A stretch of 64,000 bases of DNA from CAYOHP01 sp964403795 [NCBI: uncultured bacterium] (GCA_964403795.1 CAYOHP010000015.1:1-64000); one strand, 5' to 3'; positions 27,018 to 37,109 are shown, counted from the first letter of the stretch. Notes: generated by a model not told the origin, from the letters alone. Numbers and translations are program-made.

Positions 27018-29455
27018 CGGGGGGCGAGTTCGGTGGCGAACATGCCCCGGCCGTAGGTGACGGCGACCAGGGTCGGGCGCAGGGGAGGCGTCCCGGGGCG
27101 CGGCGGGCCGCCTTCCCCTGGCCGTGCGGAACCGATCCCGGGACCGAGGTCGGCCCAGAGGAGCTGCTCGACCGGGACGGCGCCGGGGCCTCCCGGGGTG
27201 CGGGTCCAGGAGAGGCCGGCGTCCGCGGACTCGAAGACGCCGAGCGCGGTCGCCGCCAGCAGCAGGCCGGGACGGTCGGCGCGGGTGGCGAGGTCCTTCA
27301 CGGCTGCGGCCGGGAGGCCCGTGGCGCGGCGTTGCCAGGTTCGGCCCTGGTCGGGGCTGGCCCAGACGTTGTCGGGCTGGTAGCCGCCGAAGCTCGCGAA
27401 CACCGTGCCGTCGCCCCAGGGGTCGATGAGCAGCGAGGTCACCATCCGCTTGGGGAGGGCTGGTGCCGGGGCACCGTTGACGAGCTCCCAGGCCGGTTCG
27501 GCGGCGTGGACGTTTTCCGTGCGGAAGACCTGGCCCCGGTTGTGGCCGACCCAGACTTCGCCGGGGCGACCGGGGCGGAAGGCGATCGCGGAGATGTGGT
27601 TCCGGTCCTCGGGGAGGCCGAGGCCGGGTTTCACCGCCTGCCAGGTCGGGCCCGTCTCCTCGGTGTTCTCGGCCCGCGGATCGGTGGTGAGCCAGAGGGA
27701 GCGGGCCCCGACCAGCAGCACGGTGGGCCGCTCAGGCGTGAGCGCCATGGGGGCGATGAAGTTCGCCTGGCGGCGCATGGCGTCCTCGATGCGGTAGGGC
27801 GGCTCCTTCCAGGTGACCACCGCGCCGTCCCAGTGGAGGCCGCAGAGGAAGTCCATGGTCTCGCCGTCGTCCCGGCTGCGCTCGACCCAGGCGAAGACGT
27901 ATTCGCCGTAGAAGCTGCGGGGGGCGTCGGGGTCCCACTCGAGGTAGCCGCCGTCGCCGGTGATGGTCTGGTGCCAGCCGTGGGGGCCTTCGCTCGGCCG
28001 GTAGCGCAGGGTGCCGTGGTCCTGGGTACCGCCCAGGACGGTGCCGGTCTCGGCGTTCCAGGCGGCCCGGTAGAACTGGGTCACGCCGTAGTTCTCGTTC
28101 TTGCACTCCCAGCCCTCGAGGGGAGCCACGGTCCGGACGTCGGCGGTGCGGTAGACCCCGCCGTCGTTGCCGAACCAGACGCTGCGGTCGGTGGTGCCGT
28201 CGTAGCCGGGGTCGGAGACGATGGCGTGGTGGTCGGCGTGGGCCGAGCGGGGGGCGTCCCACCACTGGCTGATGCGCTCCAGGCGGCGGCCGCCGTCTGG
28301 GCTGCGCCAGAGTTCGATGCCGCCGACCACCACGAGTTCGGGGTCGAGCGGGTCCCCGGCCCAGATGGCGTTGTCGTACCAGCCCTGGCGGCCGAGGTAG
28401 TCGACCTTGCCGGGGCCCGGCTCTCCGTGGCGCAGCGCGAAGCTGGCGCCCCCGTCGTCGGAGCGGTGGATCTGGCCGCCCTCGAAGTCGACGGAGGCGT
28501 AGACGATCCGGGGATCGGCCTTGGCGTAGGTGACCTCGACCCGGCGCAGTTCGCGCAGGTCGTGATAGGGGGGAAGGCCGGTGGCCGCGCTCCAGGTGCT
28601 CCCGGAATCGGCGGTCCGGAGGACCTGGCCCTCGCTGCCGCCGGCGATGGCGCAGGCGTCGTCGGTGGGATGGGTCTCGAGGTCGAGGAATTCGCCGAGC
28701 GCCGGTTCGGGCGCCGGCAGCCAAGTGGCACCGAGGTCGGGGCTCCGGAAGAGGCCGGAGCCGGTGGCGGCGTGGAGCCAGGTACCCCGGGCCGAGAAGG
28801 CGAGCCGGTTCACGTAGCCGAACTCGGGGCCGGCGGTGCTGGCGAGCCGGGTCCAGGAGTTGCCGCCGTCGCGGGTGAGGAAGATGCCCGCACCGCGAGG
28901 GCCGCGACCGCCGAAGAAGCCTTCCCCGGTGCCTGCCACCAGGACCTCGGGGTCGCGGGGATCCTCTGCGAGGGTGGAGACGGTGAGGCTGGCGAGCAGG
29001 TCGGAGAGCGGACGCCAGCTCTTGCCGCGGTCGTCGCTGCGCCACACGCCGCCTCCCACGCTGCCGGCCCAGAGGGTTGTCGGCCGGGTGGGGTGGATCA
29101 CCAGGGCGCGGGTGCGGCCGCCGATGTTTCCGGGACCGAGCCAGCGCCAGCGGGCCAGGGCACTGGTGGTCGGGCGGGCCTCGGCCTCGAGCGCGGTGAA
29201 GGCCTGGAGCAGCCCGTCGGGGCGGACGTGGCCGTCGTCGCTGCGCTCGGCGAGCAGGCGCTGCTCGAGGTTGGCTTCGGGGGCGTCGGGTCCTCCCCGG
29301 CGCCGGGCGAGGAGCTCGGGGGTGAGGCGCTTGCGGGGGAGTCGGAGCACCCAGCCCATGGTGGCCTCGTCGGCCGGGGTGGCGGCAGGAACCGAAGCGG
29401 TGGAGAAGAGGGCGAGCAAGGAGAGGGCGGCGGGACGGAGGGAGGATCGCGGCAT
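27014..29455 (-). CDS. secreted BNR/Asp-box repeat protein (sialidase/sortilin-like propeller)
   Basis: An 813-residue exported protein with a signal peptide (about 1-25, ending SVPAA). The mature part is filled with Asp-box repeats such as [50 protein letters not shown] and [12 protein letters not shown], forming one or two large beta-propellers of the Vps10/YCF48/xyloglucanase class. No glycosidase catalytic residues could be assigned, so it is not called an enzyme. Such proteins are common in planctomycetes and other environmental bacteria. The stop (27014-27016) shares two bases with the hsdR stop on the other strand; transcription of the two therefore converges without a spacer. Confidence 0.85.
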   Translation of the reverse strand: MPRSSLRPAALSLLALFSTASVPAATPADEATMGWVLRLPRKRLTPELLARRRGGPDAPEANLEQRLLAERSDDGHVRPDGLLQAFTALEAEARPTTSALARWRWLGPGNIGGRTRALVIHPTRPTTLWAGSVGGGVWRSDDRGKSWRPLSDLLASLTVSTLAEDPRDPEVLVAGTGEGFFGGRGPRGAGIFLTRDGGNSWTRLASTAGPEFGYVNRLAFSARGTWLHAATGSGLFRSPDLGATWLPAPEPALGEFLDLETHPTDDACAIAGGSEGQVLRTADSGSTWSAATGLPPYHDLRELRRVEVTYAKADPRIVYASVDFEGGQIHRSDDGGASFALRHGEPGPGKVDYLGRQGWYDNAIWAGDPLDPELVVVGGIELWRSPDGGRRLERISQWWDAPRSAHADHHAIVSDPGYDGTTDRSVWFGNDGGVYRTADVRTVAPLEGWECKNENYGVTQFYRAAWNAETGTVLGGTQDHGTLRYRPSEGPHGWHQTITGDGGYLEWDPDAPRSFYGEYVFAWVERSRDDGETMDFLCGLHWDGAVVTWKEPPYRIEDAMRRQANFIAPMALTPERPTVLLVGARSLWLTTDPRAENTEETGPTWQAVKPGLGLPEDRNHISAIAFRPGRPGEVWVGHNRGQVFRTENVHAAEPAWELVNGAPAPALPKRMVTSLLIDPWGDGTVFASFGGYQPDNVWASPDQGRTWQRRATGLPAAAVKDLATRADRPGLLLAATALGVFESADAGLSWTRTPGGPGAVPVEQLLWADLGPGIGSARPGEGGPPRPGTPPLRPTLVAVTYGRGMFATELAPR

Positions 29456-29544
29456 CCCTGCGAGGGTAGCGCGGCGGACTGGAGAGCCCCGCCGCGAGTT
29501 CCGGGCGTTCGACTATCCTGGATCGCGAGAGGGGACCGGGATCG

Positions 29545-30486
29545 ATGGTGGGACGACGGATCGTGGCGGCGGCGGTGTTCGGGTGGGGTGCGATCCGCTC
29601 CGGGTTCGCCGAGGTGACCCCCTTGCAGGCCGCCCTCGACCTGGCCAGGGCCACCGCCTGGTCCCGGGAGTCGGCCTTGGAAGTGGTGCGGGCCCTGATG
29701 GCCGACGGCGACCTCTCGACCGAGGACCAGGCGATCCTCCAGGCCTTGACCAATCCCCAGGCGGCGTTCGCCAAGGTCGACAGCCGCTTCGTCCCGGTGC
29801 CGCGTCCGGGGACCCCGCCGCATGACGCCATGCGCATGGCCCTGGAACCGTTCGACCCGAAGGCCCTCTACGAGGGCGGGACCGCAGGCCTCGTCCGCCT
29901 CGTGGAGGTCGCCTCGCTGGGGCCCCAGCCGCGGACCGTGGTCGAGCGCTTCCTGGGAGCGCGCTTCCTGGCGGCGGCCAACGCGAGCTCATCCACGAAC
30001 TACTACGAGCCCTTGCAGGCCGAGGCGGACTATCTGGCACTCACGCTGGGTGCGGCTCCGGAGGCGATCCGGAAGCAGGGGCTCGACATGGCGCGGAGGA
30101 TCGCCGACGCGATCGTGGTCGAGAAGAAGCTGACCCCGCTGCCGGCGACCCTGTGGGGCCTCGACTCCTCGAGGCCACCCCGGCTGCTGGGCCCGGGCCA
30201 GTCGCCGCCAAGAGTGCCCCGACCTCCTCCTGTCGCTCCGCCCACGGCCATGGCGCTCGATCCCATGCTCTTCCTGCGGGTGAAGCTGCCCACGGGCAAG
30301 CTGCGGGACCTCCCGATGCCTTCCTCGTGCATCGGTCTGGCCGTGAAGGAGGCGGTGGCGAAGTGGCTGGGAACCTCTGCAGGTAGCCTGTCGCTCCGCT
30401 TCCTGGGCAAGGAGGTCGGCGACCAGACGGAACTCCGGTCCCTCGGGGTCGTCGATGCCTCGATCCTGGAGGTCGAGACGCGCTGA
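29545..30486 (+). CDS. exported protein with C-terminal ubiquitin-like (beta-grasp) domain
   Basis: A 313-residue protein. The start (MVGRRIVAAAVFGWGAIRSG) looks like a signal peptide or short membrane helix ending around FAEV. A helical domain fills about 25-190, then a Pro-rich linker (about 205-235). The last 72 residues read like ubiquitin: LFLRVKLPTGKLRDLPM, a helix CIGLAVKEAVAKWLG, then LSLRFLGKEVGDQTELRSLG and a final ASILEVETR, matching the ubiquitin order of strand, strand, helix, L-x-F-x-G-K, D-x-x-x-L-x-x-x-x-I. No Gly-Gly tail is present, so conjugation is unlikely; a binding role fits better. Diverges from the BNR gene by 89 bases and precedes a phosphodiesterase-type gene by 139 bases. 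Confidence 0.75.
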   Translation: MVGRRIVAAAVFGWGAIRSGFAEVTPLQAALDLARATAWSRESALEVVRALMADGDLSTEDQAILQALTNPQAAFAKVDSRFVPVPRPGTPPHDAMRMALEPFDPKALYEGGTAGLVRLVEVASLGPQPRTVVERFLGARFLAAANASSSTNYYEPLQAEADYLALTLGAAPEAIRKQGLDMARRIADAIVVEKKLTPLPATLWGLDSSRPPRLLGPGQSPPRVPRPPPVAPPTAMALDPMLFLRVKLPTGKLRDLPMPSSCIGLAVKEAVAKWLGTSAGSLSLRFLGKEVGDQTELRSLGVVDASILEVETR

Positions 30487-30625
30487 GGCGGAAGTCCCGG
30501 CAGGGGGCTGCCGGCCCCCCATCCCCTTGCCATGCGGTGCCCCATCCTTAGTATCGGATGGCGCTGCGGGACGACGGCGAACGGCGACCGGGCGCAGGTG
30601 CGGAGTCCGCGGAGGTCGGTTCCCG

Positions 30626-32353
30626 GTGGTCCGTCTGGTGCTCTGTCTGCTGCTGGGGTGGGTGCTCGCCCTGCCCGGAGCGGACCTCGAGGGTGATCCC
30701 CTGGCCGGTTTCGAGGGCTACGAGGCAGCCTTCCCCGAGGAGGTCGATGGACCCAGGGCCCCCGATCCCGCCCGGCCCGAGACCTACGGCCTGGTGCTGG
30801 TGGTCGACGGTGCCAAGGGCGATGCCTGGCGGCGTCAGATGGACCGCGGCAAGCTCCCCCACACCCGGAGGATCTTCTCCGATCAGGGTCTCTGGGTCGA
30901 CCACTGCACGTCCACCTTCCCGACCATCACCGGGGCCGGGATGCCGGCCGTGCTTACCGGGAACCTGCCGGCGCGGACGAAGATCCCTTCCCTCTACTTC
31001 TTCGACCGGGTTCGTCGCGAGTACCCGGTGCTCTACGTGCCGCTCGAGGCCCTGACCTGGAACCGGTGGCTCTCGCCCGAGGTGAAGACCCTCTGGGAGC
31101 ACTTCCCGGGGAAGGACGACACGATCTCGATGGGCCCGGCGCTCGACCGGGGGGCCGACCGTCGGTCGTCGATCGCCTGGAACCTCGGCTACAAGGCGCT
31201 CGAGGTCCGGACCCGGCTGGAGATGGCCAAGCTCTCACTCAAGCGGTTCTTCACCGGCGGCCCCCCGGCGCGGCTCACGGTCCTCTACAACGGCTGGTTC
31301 GACCACATGGAGCACGGACACGGGGCCGAGGGTCCCGCCATCGAGGACCACTACCAGGCCGTCGACGAGCTGATCGGCGAGGCGGTGCGCACCTTCGAGG
31401 CGGTGATGCGCCGGCGGGAGAAGAAGATCGGTCGGCCGGTGGCCCGCTTCGTCGTGCTCGTCTCCGATCATGGGCATCAGGAGATCCGGCAGGTCCACTC
31501 GATCGACGACTGGATCCGCAAGGAGAAGGGGGCCAGGGTCCTCGACAAGGTGTGGACCAAGGTCTTCGGCCAGAAGCTGAAGGGCAGGGTCCCGAAGAAG
31601 CTCGACGACCGCGAGGTGGTGCTGGCCGCCGGCGAAGGGCACGCCCTCCTCTACTTCCCGACCCCCGAGGTGGACCCCGGCCGGGGGGTCGTCTCACGGC
31701 TCGACTGGCAGGCGGCGCCGTCGCTCCGGTCGCTCCGCGACTACCCGTTCCGGGACCGGCGCATGGACGTGGTCGGGGAACTGCTGGCCACCCCGGCCAC
31801 CCACTTCGTGGTCGGCAAGGACCGGGAGACCGGCCTGGTGCACATCTACGGGAAGGCCGGGGAGGCGACCATCGAGCGCCAGGGGGACTCCCCCACCCGG
31901 GCCGAGTACCGCTACACCGTGGTGGCGGGGGTGGATCCGCTCGGGTATGTCGGCGATCCCGCGGTCTCGCCCCTGGTCGACGGCGGGTTCCACCACGCCG
32001 ACCTCTGGCAGCAGGCGACCCTCGAGACCGAGGCACCGGATGGGGTGGTGCAGCTCCACCAGGCCTTCGAGGTCGGGGTGCGGGCCCCGGATCTCTACCT
32101 CTCGGCCGCGCCCTACGTCTCGATCGGCGACCTGGTGGACGGCGAGAAGTCGAAGAGCAAGCACGGGGGTCTCACCCGGGACGAGGCCTGGGCCACCCTC
32201 GCCTTCCACGGGACCGGGATCGCCCCGGGTCGCCTGGCCACCGCCCGCAACATCGACATGGTCCCGACCCTGCTCGACCTCATGGGAGTGCCCTTCGATC
32301 CTGCCGAGAAGGACGGAAGGGTGCTCGCGGTGCGGGGGGGCATGACCCGCTGA
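30626..32353 (+). CDS. alkaline-phosphatase superfamily enzyme (type I phosphodiesterase/nucleotide pyrophosphatase-like), secreted
   Basis: A 575-residue protein starting at GTG 30626, ten bases after GGAGG, directly at a signal peptide (VVRLVLCLLLGWVLALPGA). The metal and nucleophile motifs of the alkaline-phosphatase fold are present in order: VLVVDGAKGD, STFPTITGAGMPAVLTGNLP with the threonine nucleophile (about residue 100), YNGWFDHMEHGHG, and VLVSDHGHQEI. FHGTGIAPG near the end supplies another typical element. The family cleaves phosphodiester or phosphonate bonds outside the cytoplasm; substrate unknown. It follows the ubiquitin-like gene on the same strand and converges on the RING-like gene with a 9-base gap. 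Confidence 0.88.
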   Translation: MVRLVLCLLLGWVLALPGADLEGDPLAGFEGYEAAFPEEVDGPRAPDPARPETYGLVLVVDGAKGDAWRRQMDRGKLPHTRRIFSDQGLWVDHCTSTFPTITGAGMPAVLTGNLPARTKIPSLYFFDRVRREYPVLYVPLEALTWNRWLSPEVKTLWEHFPGKDDTISMGPALDRGADRRSSIAWNLGYKALEVRTRLEMAKLSLKRFFTGGPPARLTVLYNGWFDHMEHGHGAEGPAIEDHYQAVDELIGEAVRTFEAVMRRREKKIGRPVARFVVLVSDHGHQEIRQVHSIDDWIRKEKGARVLDKVWTKVFGQKLKGRVPKKLDDREVVLAAGEGHALLYFPTPEVDPGRGVVSRLDWQAAPSLRSLRDYPFRDRRMDVVGELLATPATHFVVGKDRETGLVHIYGKAGEATIERQGDSPTRAEYRYTVVAGVDPLGYVGDPAVSPLVDGGFHHADLWQQATLETEAPDGVVQLHQAFEVGVRAPDLYLSAAPYVSIGDLVDGEKSKSKHGGLTRDEAWATLAFHGTGIAPGRLATARNIDMVPTLLDLMGVPFDPAEKDGRVLAVRGGMTR

Positions 32354-32362
32354 TCCGGGAGG

Positions 32363-33307
32363 TCACCTCGCCCCGAGCAGCCAAAGGAACACCAGGAGCG
32401 CGAGCGCGGGGACGGAGAGCAGGGCACCGGCCATGACGAGCAGGGCATTCCCGGAGACCGGATGGCGTGTCGGCCCGGGGGTCGAGGACCCCTCCCGGGG
32501 AACGAGTCCGGTGTCCGGTGCTCCCTCCCGGGTCGGCTCGGGGTACCGAGGAGGCAGGGAGCGGGAGCCGAGGAGCTCCCGGCCCAGCTCCTGGGCGATC
32601 CGGGAGCCGTAGCGTTCGGCGAGGGCACGGAGCGAGGTGCGGTCGGAGATCCGGAGGCGCCGGCCGTCCTGGAGCACGAGACGCAGCTGGTATTCGTACC
32701 AGGAATTGGACTTGCTGAAGCACTTGACGGCTTCGATCTCGACCCTCAGGACCTCCGCATAGGTCGCCTTCGTGACCTCGTAGAGGATCCCGAAGAAACT
32801 CCGGCAGAGCCGGACCTCGCGACGGGTGGGATCGAGGACGTAGTAGACGCTCGTCCCGGCCCAGAGGAGGGTGAAGGCCATCGCCGTCGCGAAGAAGTCG
32901 GCCAACCCCTCCCTCGCGGCCCCCGATCCCTGGAGCCTGCCGATGAGGGCCGCGATGGCGATCGAGACCGCGCACAGGGTCGGGATGGCCAGGGCGATCT
33001 CCAGGGGCGAGAGGATGTCGAGGACGATCCGCCGGGACCCGAAATCCACGACCCGATCCCGATGGTCCAGGACGGGTTCCACCGCCGCGTCGCCCGTCGC
33101 CACGGGGAGGGTCGGGTCGGGCCGGACGACGGACGAAGGGGGCGGCTCGAAGCGCCGGGAGCCGCAGGCATAAGTGCCGCAGTGGCCCACGAAGGTCCAG
33201 CATTCGAGGTGCTGAGGGGTCAGGCACCTGGCGCAACGGACCCACTCGCCCGCCGTCTCACCGCAGGTCTGGCAGACGGGAGTGAGGGAGCTGACCTCTC
33301 CGTGCAT
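32363..33307 (-). CDS. membrane protein with N-terminal RING-like zinc-binding site
   Basis: A 314-residue protein. Residues 12-48 carry eight potential zinc ligands: C12, C15, C25, C28, H33, C36, C43 and C48, spaced C-x2-C-x9-C-x2-C-x4-H-x2-C-x6-C-x4-C. The segment VRCARCLTPQHLECW matches the CxxCxxxxHxxCW core of the prokaryotic RING-finger families. Helices near residues 95-150 form two membrane spans, followed by a soluble region (about 155-245), a Pro/Ser-rich linker and a last membrane helix (about 287-312). ATG 33307 has AAGGA five bases upstream; ATG 33331 is an alternative. Whether it works as a ubiquitin-type ligase or only as a binding module is unknown. Confidence 0.75.
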   Translation of the reverse strand: MHGEVSSLTPVCQTCGETAGEWVRCARCLTPQHLECWTFVGHCGTYACGSRRFEPPPSSVVRPDPTLPVATGDAAVEPVLDHRDRVVDFGSRRIVLDILSPLEIALAIPTLCAVSIAIAALIGRLQGSGAAREGLADFFATAMAFTLLWAGTSVYYVLDPTRREVRLCRSFFGILYEVTKATYAEVLRVEIEAVKCFSKSNSWYEYQLRLVLQDGRRLRISDRTSLRALAERYGSRIAQELGRELLGSRSLPPRYPEPTREGAPDTGLVPREGSSTPGPTRHPVSGNALLVMAGALLSVPALALLVFLWLLGAR

Positions 33308-33396
33308 CGTGTCCTTCCACGGTCCTCGCATCTTCGACCCGCAGGTGCCGGTGGCGTCCTGGGTTTGGAAGGACTGTGGCACATCCCCGCCGGCAC

Positions 33397-35391
33397 TCAA
33401 TCGTAGAGGCCCCAGAGGAAGGCGAAAGGCACGAAGATCAGGGTCACGGCCGCCGTGAAGGAGAGGGCGAGTCGGCAGGCCACGGAGCCGGTGGCGCGGC
33501 GCGCCGAGCGGACCGCGATCCAGGTCGTGACGCCGGCCAGGAGCGGCGAGAGCGGCCACAGGGAGAGGAGCATGGCGGCCTTCCCGGGGAGCCCGTAGAC
33601 CAGGCCTGGCCAGCGGGTCGGCGAGTCGAGGATCGAGACCAGCGGGACCGCCAGGAGCGCCAGGTCGACCCAGGCTGCCAGCGATGCCAGGAGGGCCGGC
33701 CGGAGTCCGCTCCCGGACCGGAGCACGGGCTCGCCCTCGAGGCGCCGGGCCAGGCTGCGCAGCGCCAGGGAGAGGAGCAGGCCCGGGCCCGCCAGGAGCA
33801 GGGCGAGGGTCAAGCCGACGAGGAGGGGGAGCTGGACGGCTCGCCCCTCGATCCACGCGATCCGATCCAGGCTCCAGAGGAAGCCCACGTGGGGGGCGAG
33901 GAAGGCGCCGACGAGCCGGTGGGGGCGTCCGGTGGAATCCCGCTGGAACGCCAGGTTCCCGTCGGGGACGGGTCGGGTGAAGAGGTCTCCCCCTGCGTGG
34001 GTGGCGTGGAGGCGGAGGGGAGTACCTACCAGGTCGAAGGCCAGCTCCCGCGGTCCCGAGGGGTGGACCCGGAACTCGGGGAAGAGAGGGAGCAGCGCGA
34101 TCAGGCGGGTGGGTCCCTGGTGCGGGTACCAGCCGAGGCGATAGACACCCTGGTAGGCGGCGAGGTCGAGGTCGGCTCCGGGAGCCGGGTCGGGTGCGAC
34201 GACTGGAGGGCCGGTCGGCTCGGCTCCAGCTCCGGCTCCGTCCGGGGCCGGCGATCCATGGTCGGCTGCGAGGGCCCGGTCGGGGAAGAACCGCTCGACC
34301 AGGTCGAAGCCCAGGGCCTTGGCCAGGAGCGCCCCGGACTGGGTGTTGGCGGCGAGGAAGACGCCGAAGCGGGCCTCGGGGACCAGGGTGAGGTTGGCGA
34401 AGTGGGGGAGGGGTCCTCCCGGGTGTTCGAGGATGCGTCCCCGGTGGAAGAACCCGAGGGCGATCCCCGGGACCTCGGGATGCACCTCGTGGTGGCGGGC
34501 GTGCATGAGGTCGAGGGTCTCGGGGCGGAGCATGGGGAAGCCGTCCGCCGTGCCGCGTTCGAGGTGGGCGATCATGAAACGCGCCATCTCGGCGGCCGTC
34601 GCCCGGAGCGCGCCGGCGGGACGGACCTGGATCCGGGTGGGTACCGGAGGACCGGGTCGACCCAGCAGGCAGCGGTGGGCGGCGTAGCCCAGGGCTTCGT
34701 CGGGATCCGGTCCCTGGGGGTCCCGGAAGCTGGCGGTCGGCATCCCCAGGGGACGAAGCAGCGAGTCCTCCATCACGTCGTCGAAGGAGCGTCCGGTCAC
34801 GGTCTCGAGCAGCAGGCCGAGCAGGGTGTGGTTGTGCCCGATCGAGTACTGGAAGGCCTCGCCGGGTGGGCGCAGCCGGGCCGGGAGGGTCGCGTCGAGG
34901 AAGGCCCGCAGCGGCAGGGCCGGCTGGTCGGGCCGGACCATCAGGCCGGTCACCGTCTCGTCGAGGCCGCTGGTCTGGCGGAGCAGGTCGCGGACGGTCA
35001 CGGTGCCGGGCGCGTCGCCGGCGAGGCGAAGGCCGCCCAGATGACGCTCGACGGGGTCGTCGAGGCGCACCAGGCCCTTCTCCACGAGCTGCATCACCGC
35101 CGTGGCGGTGACCGCCTTGGAGGTCGAGAAGATCGGGAAACGGGTCCGTGCGGGATCCACCGGTCGTCCGGTCGCCACGTCGGCGAGGCCGTAGCCGCGG
35201 AGCAGGACCACCCGCCCCTCGTGGACCACAGAGACCGCCACGCCGGGAATCCCCAGGAGGTTCCGGGCGCTCCGCACCCGATCCCCGACGTAGGCGTCGA
35301 GCGCGGCGACGTCGAGCGAGGGCGCGGCGTCGAGTCCTCCGGCCAGGAAGACGAGCAGGGCGCAGAGCGGAGCCGGGTTCCGGCAGGACAT
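33397..35391 (-). CDS. serine hydrolase (class C beta-lactamase/DD-peptidase family) with membrane C-terminus
   Basis: A 664-residue protein. A signal peptide (about 1-22) leads into a beta-lactamase-related domain (about 30-380): the SxxK motif is STSK (S89, K92), the second motif region is FQYSIGHN (Y182, N187), and EHPGG fills the place of the third motif. A linker and a small lipocalin-like C-terminal domain (around YQGVYRLGWYP) follow, then about five membrane helices from residue 500 to the end. Family members are esterases, D-aminopeptidases or cell-wall peptidases; beta-lactam resistance should not be assumed. GGGAGG lies about 11 bases before ATG 35391. The RING-like gene follows 89 bases downstream. 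Confidence 0.88.
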   Translation of the reverse strand: MSCRNPAPLCALLVFLAGGLDAAPSLDVAALDAYVGDRVRSARNLLGIPGVAVSVVHEGRVVLLRGYGLADVATGRPVDPARTRFPIFSTSKAVTATAVMQLVEKGLVRLDDPVERHLGGLRLAGDAPGTVTVRDLLRQTSGLDETVTGLMVRPDQPALPLRAFLDATLPARLRPPGEAFQYSIGHNHTLLGLLLETVTGRSFDDVMEDSLLRPLGMPTASFRDPQGPDPDEALGYAAHRCLLGRPGPPVPTRIQVRPAGALRATAAEMARFMIAHLERGTADGFPMLRPETLDLMHARHHEVHPEVPGIALGFFHRGRILEHPGGPLPHFANLTLVPEARFGVFLAANTQSGALLAKALGFDLVERFFPDRALAADHGSPAPDGAGAGAEPTGPPVVAPDPAPGADLDLAAYQGVYRLGWYPHQGPTRLIALLPLFPEFRVHPSGPRELAFDLVGTPLRLHATHAGGDLFTRPVPDGNLAFQRDSTGRPHRLVGAFLAPHVGFLWSLDRIAWIEGRAVQLPLLVGLTLALLLAGPGLLLSLALRSLARRLEGEPVLRSGSGLRPALLASLAAWVDLALLAVPLVSILDSPTRWPGLVYGLPGKAAMLLSLWPLSPLLAGVTTWIAVRSARRATGSVACRLALSFTAAVTLIFVPFAFLWGLYD

Positions 35392-35447
35392 CCGAGGATC
35401 GCCTCCCGGACGCGAGTGTGGACCAGGGTGGGCTAGGATCCCGCCTC

Positions 35448-36551
35448 GTGCCTCCCCCACCTGCGCCGCCTCCCGGTGTGATCCCGCCCCGCCGCTTGTT
35501 CGGGTGCCTCGGTGTCCTGGTCGCGCTGTTCCTGGGGGTCGGGGTCCTAGAGGTGGCTCGGGCGGACCGCAAGCTCGCCGAGGCCCGGGCGCTGGTGGCC
35601 TCGGGGCAGGGCGAGGCGGGTGCCGTCCTGTTGCGCGAGCTCCTCGCCTCGGGGCCGCGCTCCCGCCGACCGGAGGTCGGGCACGAGCTGGCTGCGGTCG
35701 AGCTCGGGGCCGGACGCCGGGAGGCCGCCGAGACCGCGATCCGCGAGGCGCTCTCGATCGACCCCGGGTACCGCCCTCCATCCGAGCTGGAGGCGAAGCT
35801 CGCGGCCGGCGTCGGGAGCCTCGCCCGCCTCCGCTTCGAGGCGAACGTAGGCCGGGGTCCCTGGGAGGGGCTCTCCCGGCCGGCCGGCGAACGACCCGCC
35901 GAGCGGGCCTGGATCCTGGTGCTCCCGGTCACCGCCGCGGCCCGGACGAGCGATGGTGCCTATCCGGGACCGGACGGCAAGGTTGCCGAGCTGGTGTCGG
36001 CCTACTCCGAGGCCTACCCGGAGCGGCCGGAGCTCGAGGTCGATGTGCTGATCCGGCGCAAGGACGATCACCCCGATCGACTCGCCTATCTGGGGCGCTG
36101 CCACGGCATCGGGCTCTCGAAGCCGCCGGTGGTGCGATTCCTGCCGGCGCCCAAGGTCCTGGACGAGGCGCTGCAACCGGAGCGGGACCGATCCCTGATC
36201 CGTCGGCTGGAGCTCGACTCCCTCGCCTACTACTGGCTCACGGTGCGGCTCCACCGGGGCGGCCCGGCGCAGGTGGCAGCCCTGGTCGAGGCGATGCAGA
36301 AGGTGGACTCGAAGGTCTTCCACCGCTTCCTCGAATGGGACGAATTCCTGATCCGGGAGTCGGGTGGGGACGGTCCGGACGACATCCGGTTCCCGCTCGC
36401 ACCCTTCGCGGCGCTCCCCGACGCGGTGATCCTGGCCGGTGCGCACCGCTTCCGGACGAGCTTCCTGGGGAGCTTCGCGGATGGCTGGTCGAGCGACCTG
36501 GGACGGGGCTTCCGGGCCGCCGCCAAGGCGCGGGGGTTGGCGGTCGAGTAG
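35448..36551 (+). CDS. membrane-anchored protein of unknown function
   Basis: A 367-residue protein from GTG 35448 (AGGA about ten bases upstream). A short proline-rich N-terminus (PPPPAPPPGVIPPRR) precedes one membrane helix (LFGCLGVLVALFLGVGVLEV, about 18-37), then a TPR-like helical pair (LAEARALVASGQGEAGAVLL and EAAETAIREALSIDPGY). The remaining 230 residues show no recognised motif. It diverges from the serine hydrolase with a 56-base gap and ends 18 bases from the convergent arsC. The reading frame has clean codon use and no better alternative on the other strand. Confidence 0.7.
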   Translation: MPPPPAPPPGVIPPRRLFGCLGVLVALFLGVGVLEVARADRKLAEARALVASGQGEAGAVLLRELLASGPRSRRPEVGHELAAVELGAGRREAAETAIREALSIDPGYRPPSELEAKLAAGVGSLARLRFEANVGRGPWEGLSRPAGERPAERAWILVLPVTAAARTSDGAYPGPDGKVAELVSAYSEAYPERPELEVDVLIRRKDDHPDRLAYLGRCHGIGLSKPPVVRFLPAPKVLDEALQPERDRSLIRRLELDSLAYYWLTVRLHRGGPAQVAALVEAMQKVDSKVFHRFLEWDEFLIRESGGDGPDDIRFPLAPFAALPDAVILAGAHRFRTSFLGSFADGWSSDLGRGFRAAAKARGLAVE

Positions 36552-36569
36552 GGTTCCCGGCGTCGGGGA

Positions 36570-37010
36570 TCAGGTCCGGTTCCAGGGGGCCTCGGCGAGG
36601 AACCGGGCCAGGGTGGCGTCGATCCGGTCGCGCACCCGGCGGAAGGCGGCCAGCTTCTCCTCGTCGCTCCCGGTGGCGGCGGCCGGGTCCTCGAAGGGGA
36701 GGTGGTGGCGTTCGGCCTTCCCGAGGAAGACCGGACAGACCTCCTCGGCGCAGAGGGTGATCACGGTGTCCACCCGGCCCGGTGGGATCTCTTCGACCGA
36801 CTTCGAGCGATGGCCGGAGAGGTCGATCCCGAGCTCCGCCATGGCCCGGATCGCGAACGGGTTCACGGTGGCCGGCTGGGATCCGGCGCTCATCACCTCG
36901 ACGTGGGGGGCGACCCGGCGCCGGGCCAGGCCCTCGGCCATCTGGCTCCGGGAGGAGTTGGCGACGCAGAGGAAGAGGAGGCCATGGGTCTTCTTCGGTG
37001 CGGGGGGCAT
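36570..37010 (-). CDS. arsC: arsenate reductase, thioredoxin-coupled low-molecular-weight phosphatase type
   Basis: A 146-residue ArsC that reduces arsenate to arsenite. The P-loop [14 protein letters not shown] supplies the nucleophilic C15 and arginine (CX5R), and [11 protein letters not shown] supplies C87 and C92, the relay cysteines that end as a disulfide reduced by thioredoxin. The pattern matches the Staphylococcus pI258/Bacillus ArsC class rather than the glutaredoxin class. AGGAG stands seven bases before ATG 37010. It is transcribed away from arsR across a shared operator, so arsenite should induce both directions. Confidence 0.95.
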   Translation of the reverse strand: MPPAPKKTHGLLFLCVANSSRSQMAEGLARRRVAPHVEVMSAGSQPATVNPFAIRAMAELGIDLSGHRSKSVEEIPPGRVDTVITLCAEEVCPVFLGKAERHHLPFEDPAAATGSDEEKLAAFRRVRDRIDATLARFLAEAPWNRT

Positions 37011-37049
37011 GGAGATTCTCCTGGTCGGGACCTTGCGGTCGGGCCTATC

Positions 37050-37076
37050 CTATCGTATATCGACGATAGACGATAG
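37050..37076. promoter_or_regulatory. ArsR-type operator in the arsC/arsR divergent region
   Basis: CTATCGT (37050-37056) and ACGATAG (37063-37069) are perfect inverted copies with a 6-base spacer; a second ACGATAG (37070-37076) follows immediately in tandem. It lies in the 99-base AT-richer gap between the two divergent starts, the expected place for the dimeric ArsR repressor. The assignment rests on position and symmetry. Confidence 0.75.
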
Positions 37077-37109
37077 TGTCCGTCTGCGATGTCGGGAGGT
37101 CGAGCCACG

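Noticed and set aside
27014-29455. Sialidase activity for the BNR-repeat protein
   Set aside because: Asp-boxes alone do not prove catalysis; the arginine triad and Tyr/Glu pair of sialidases could not be placed.
33397-35391. Antibiotic-resistance beta-lactamase
   Set aside because: The SxxK-type fold is shared by esterases and peptidases, the third motif is HPGG rather than KTG, and the membrane C-terminus is unlike resistance enzymes.
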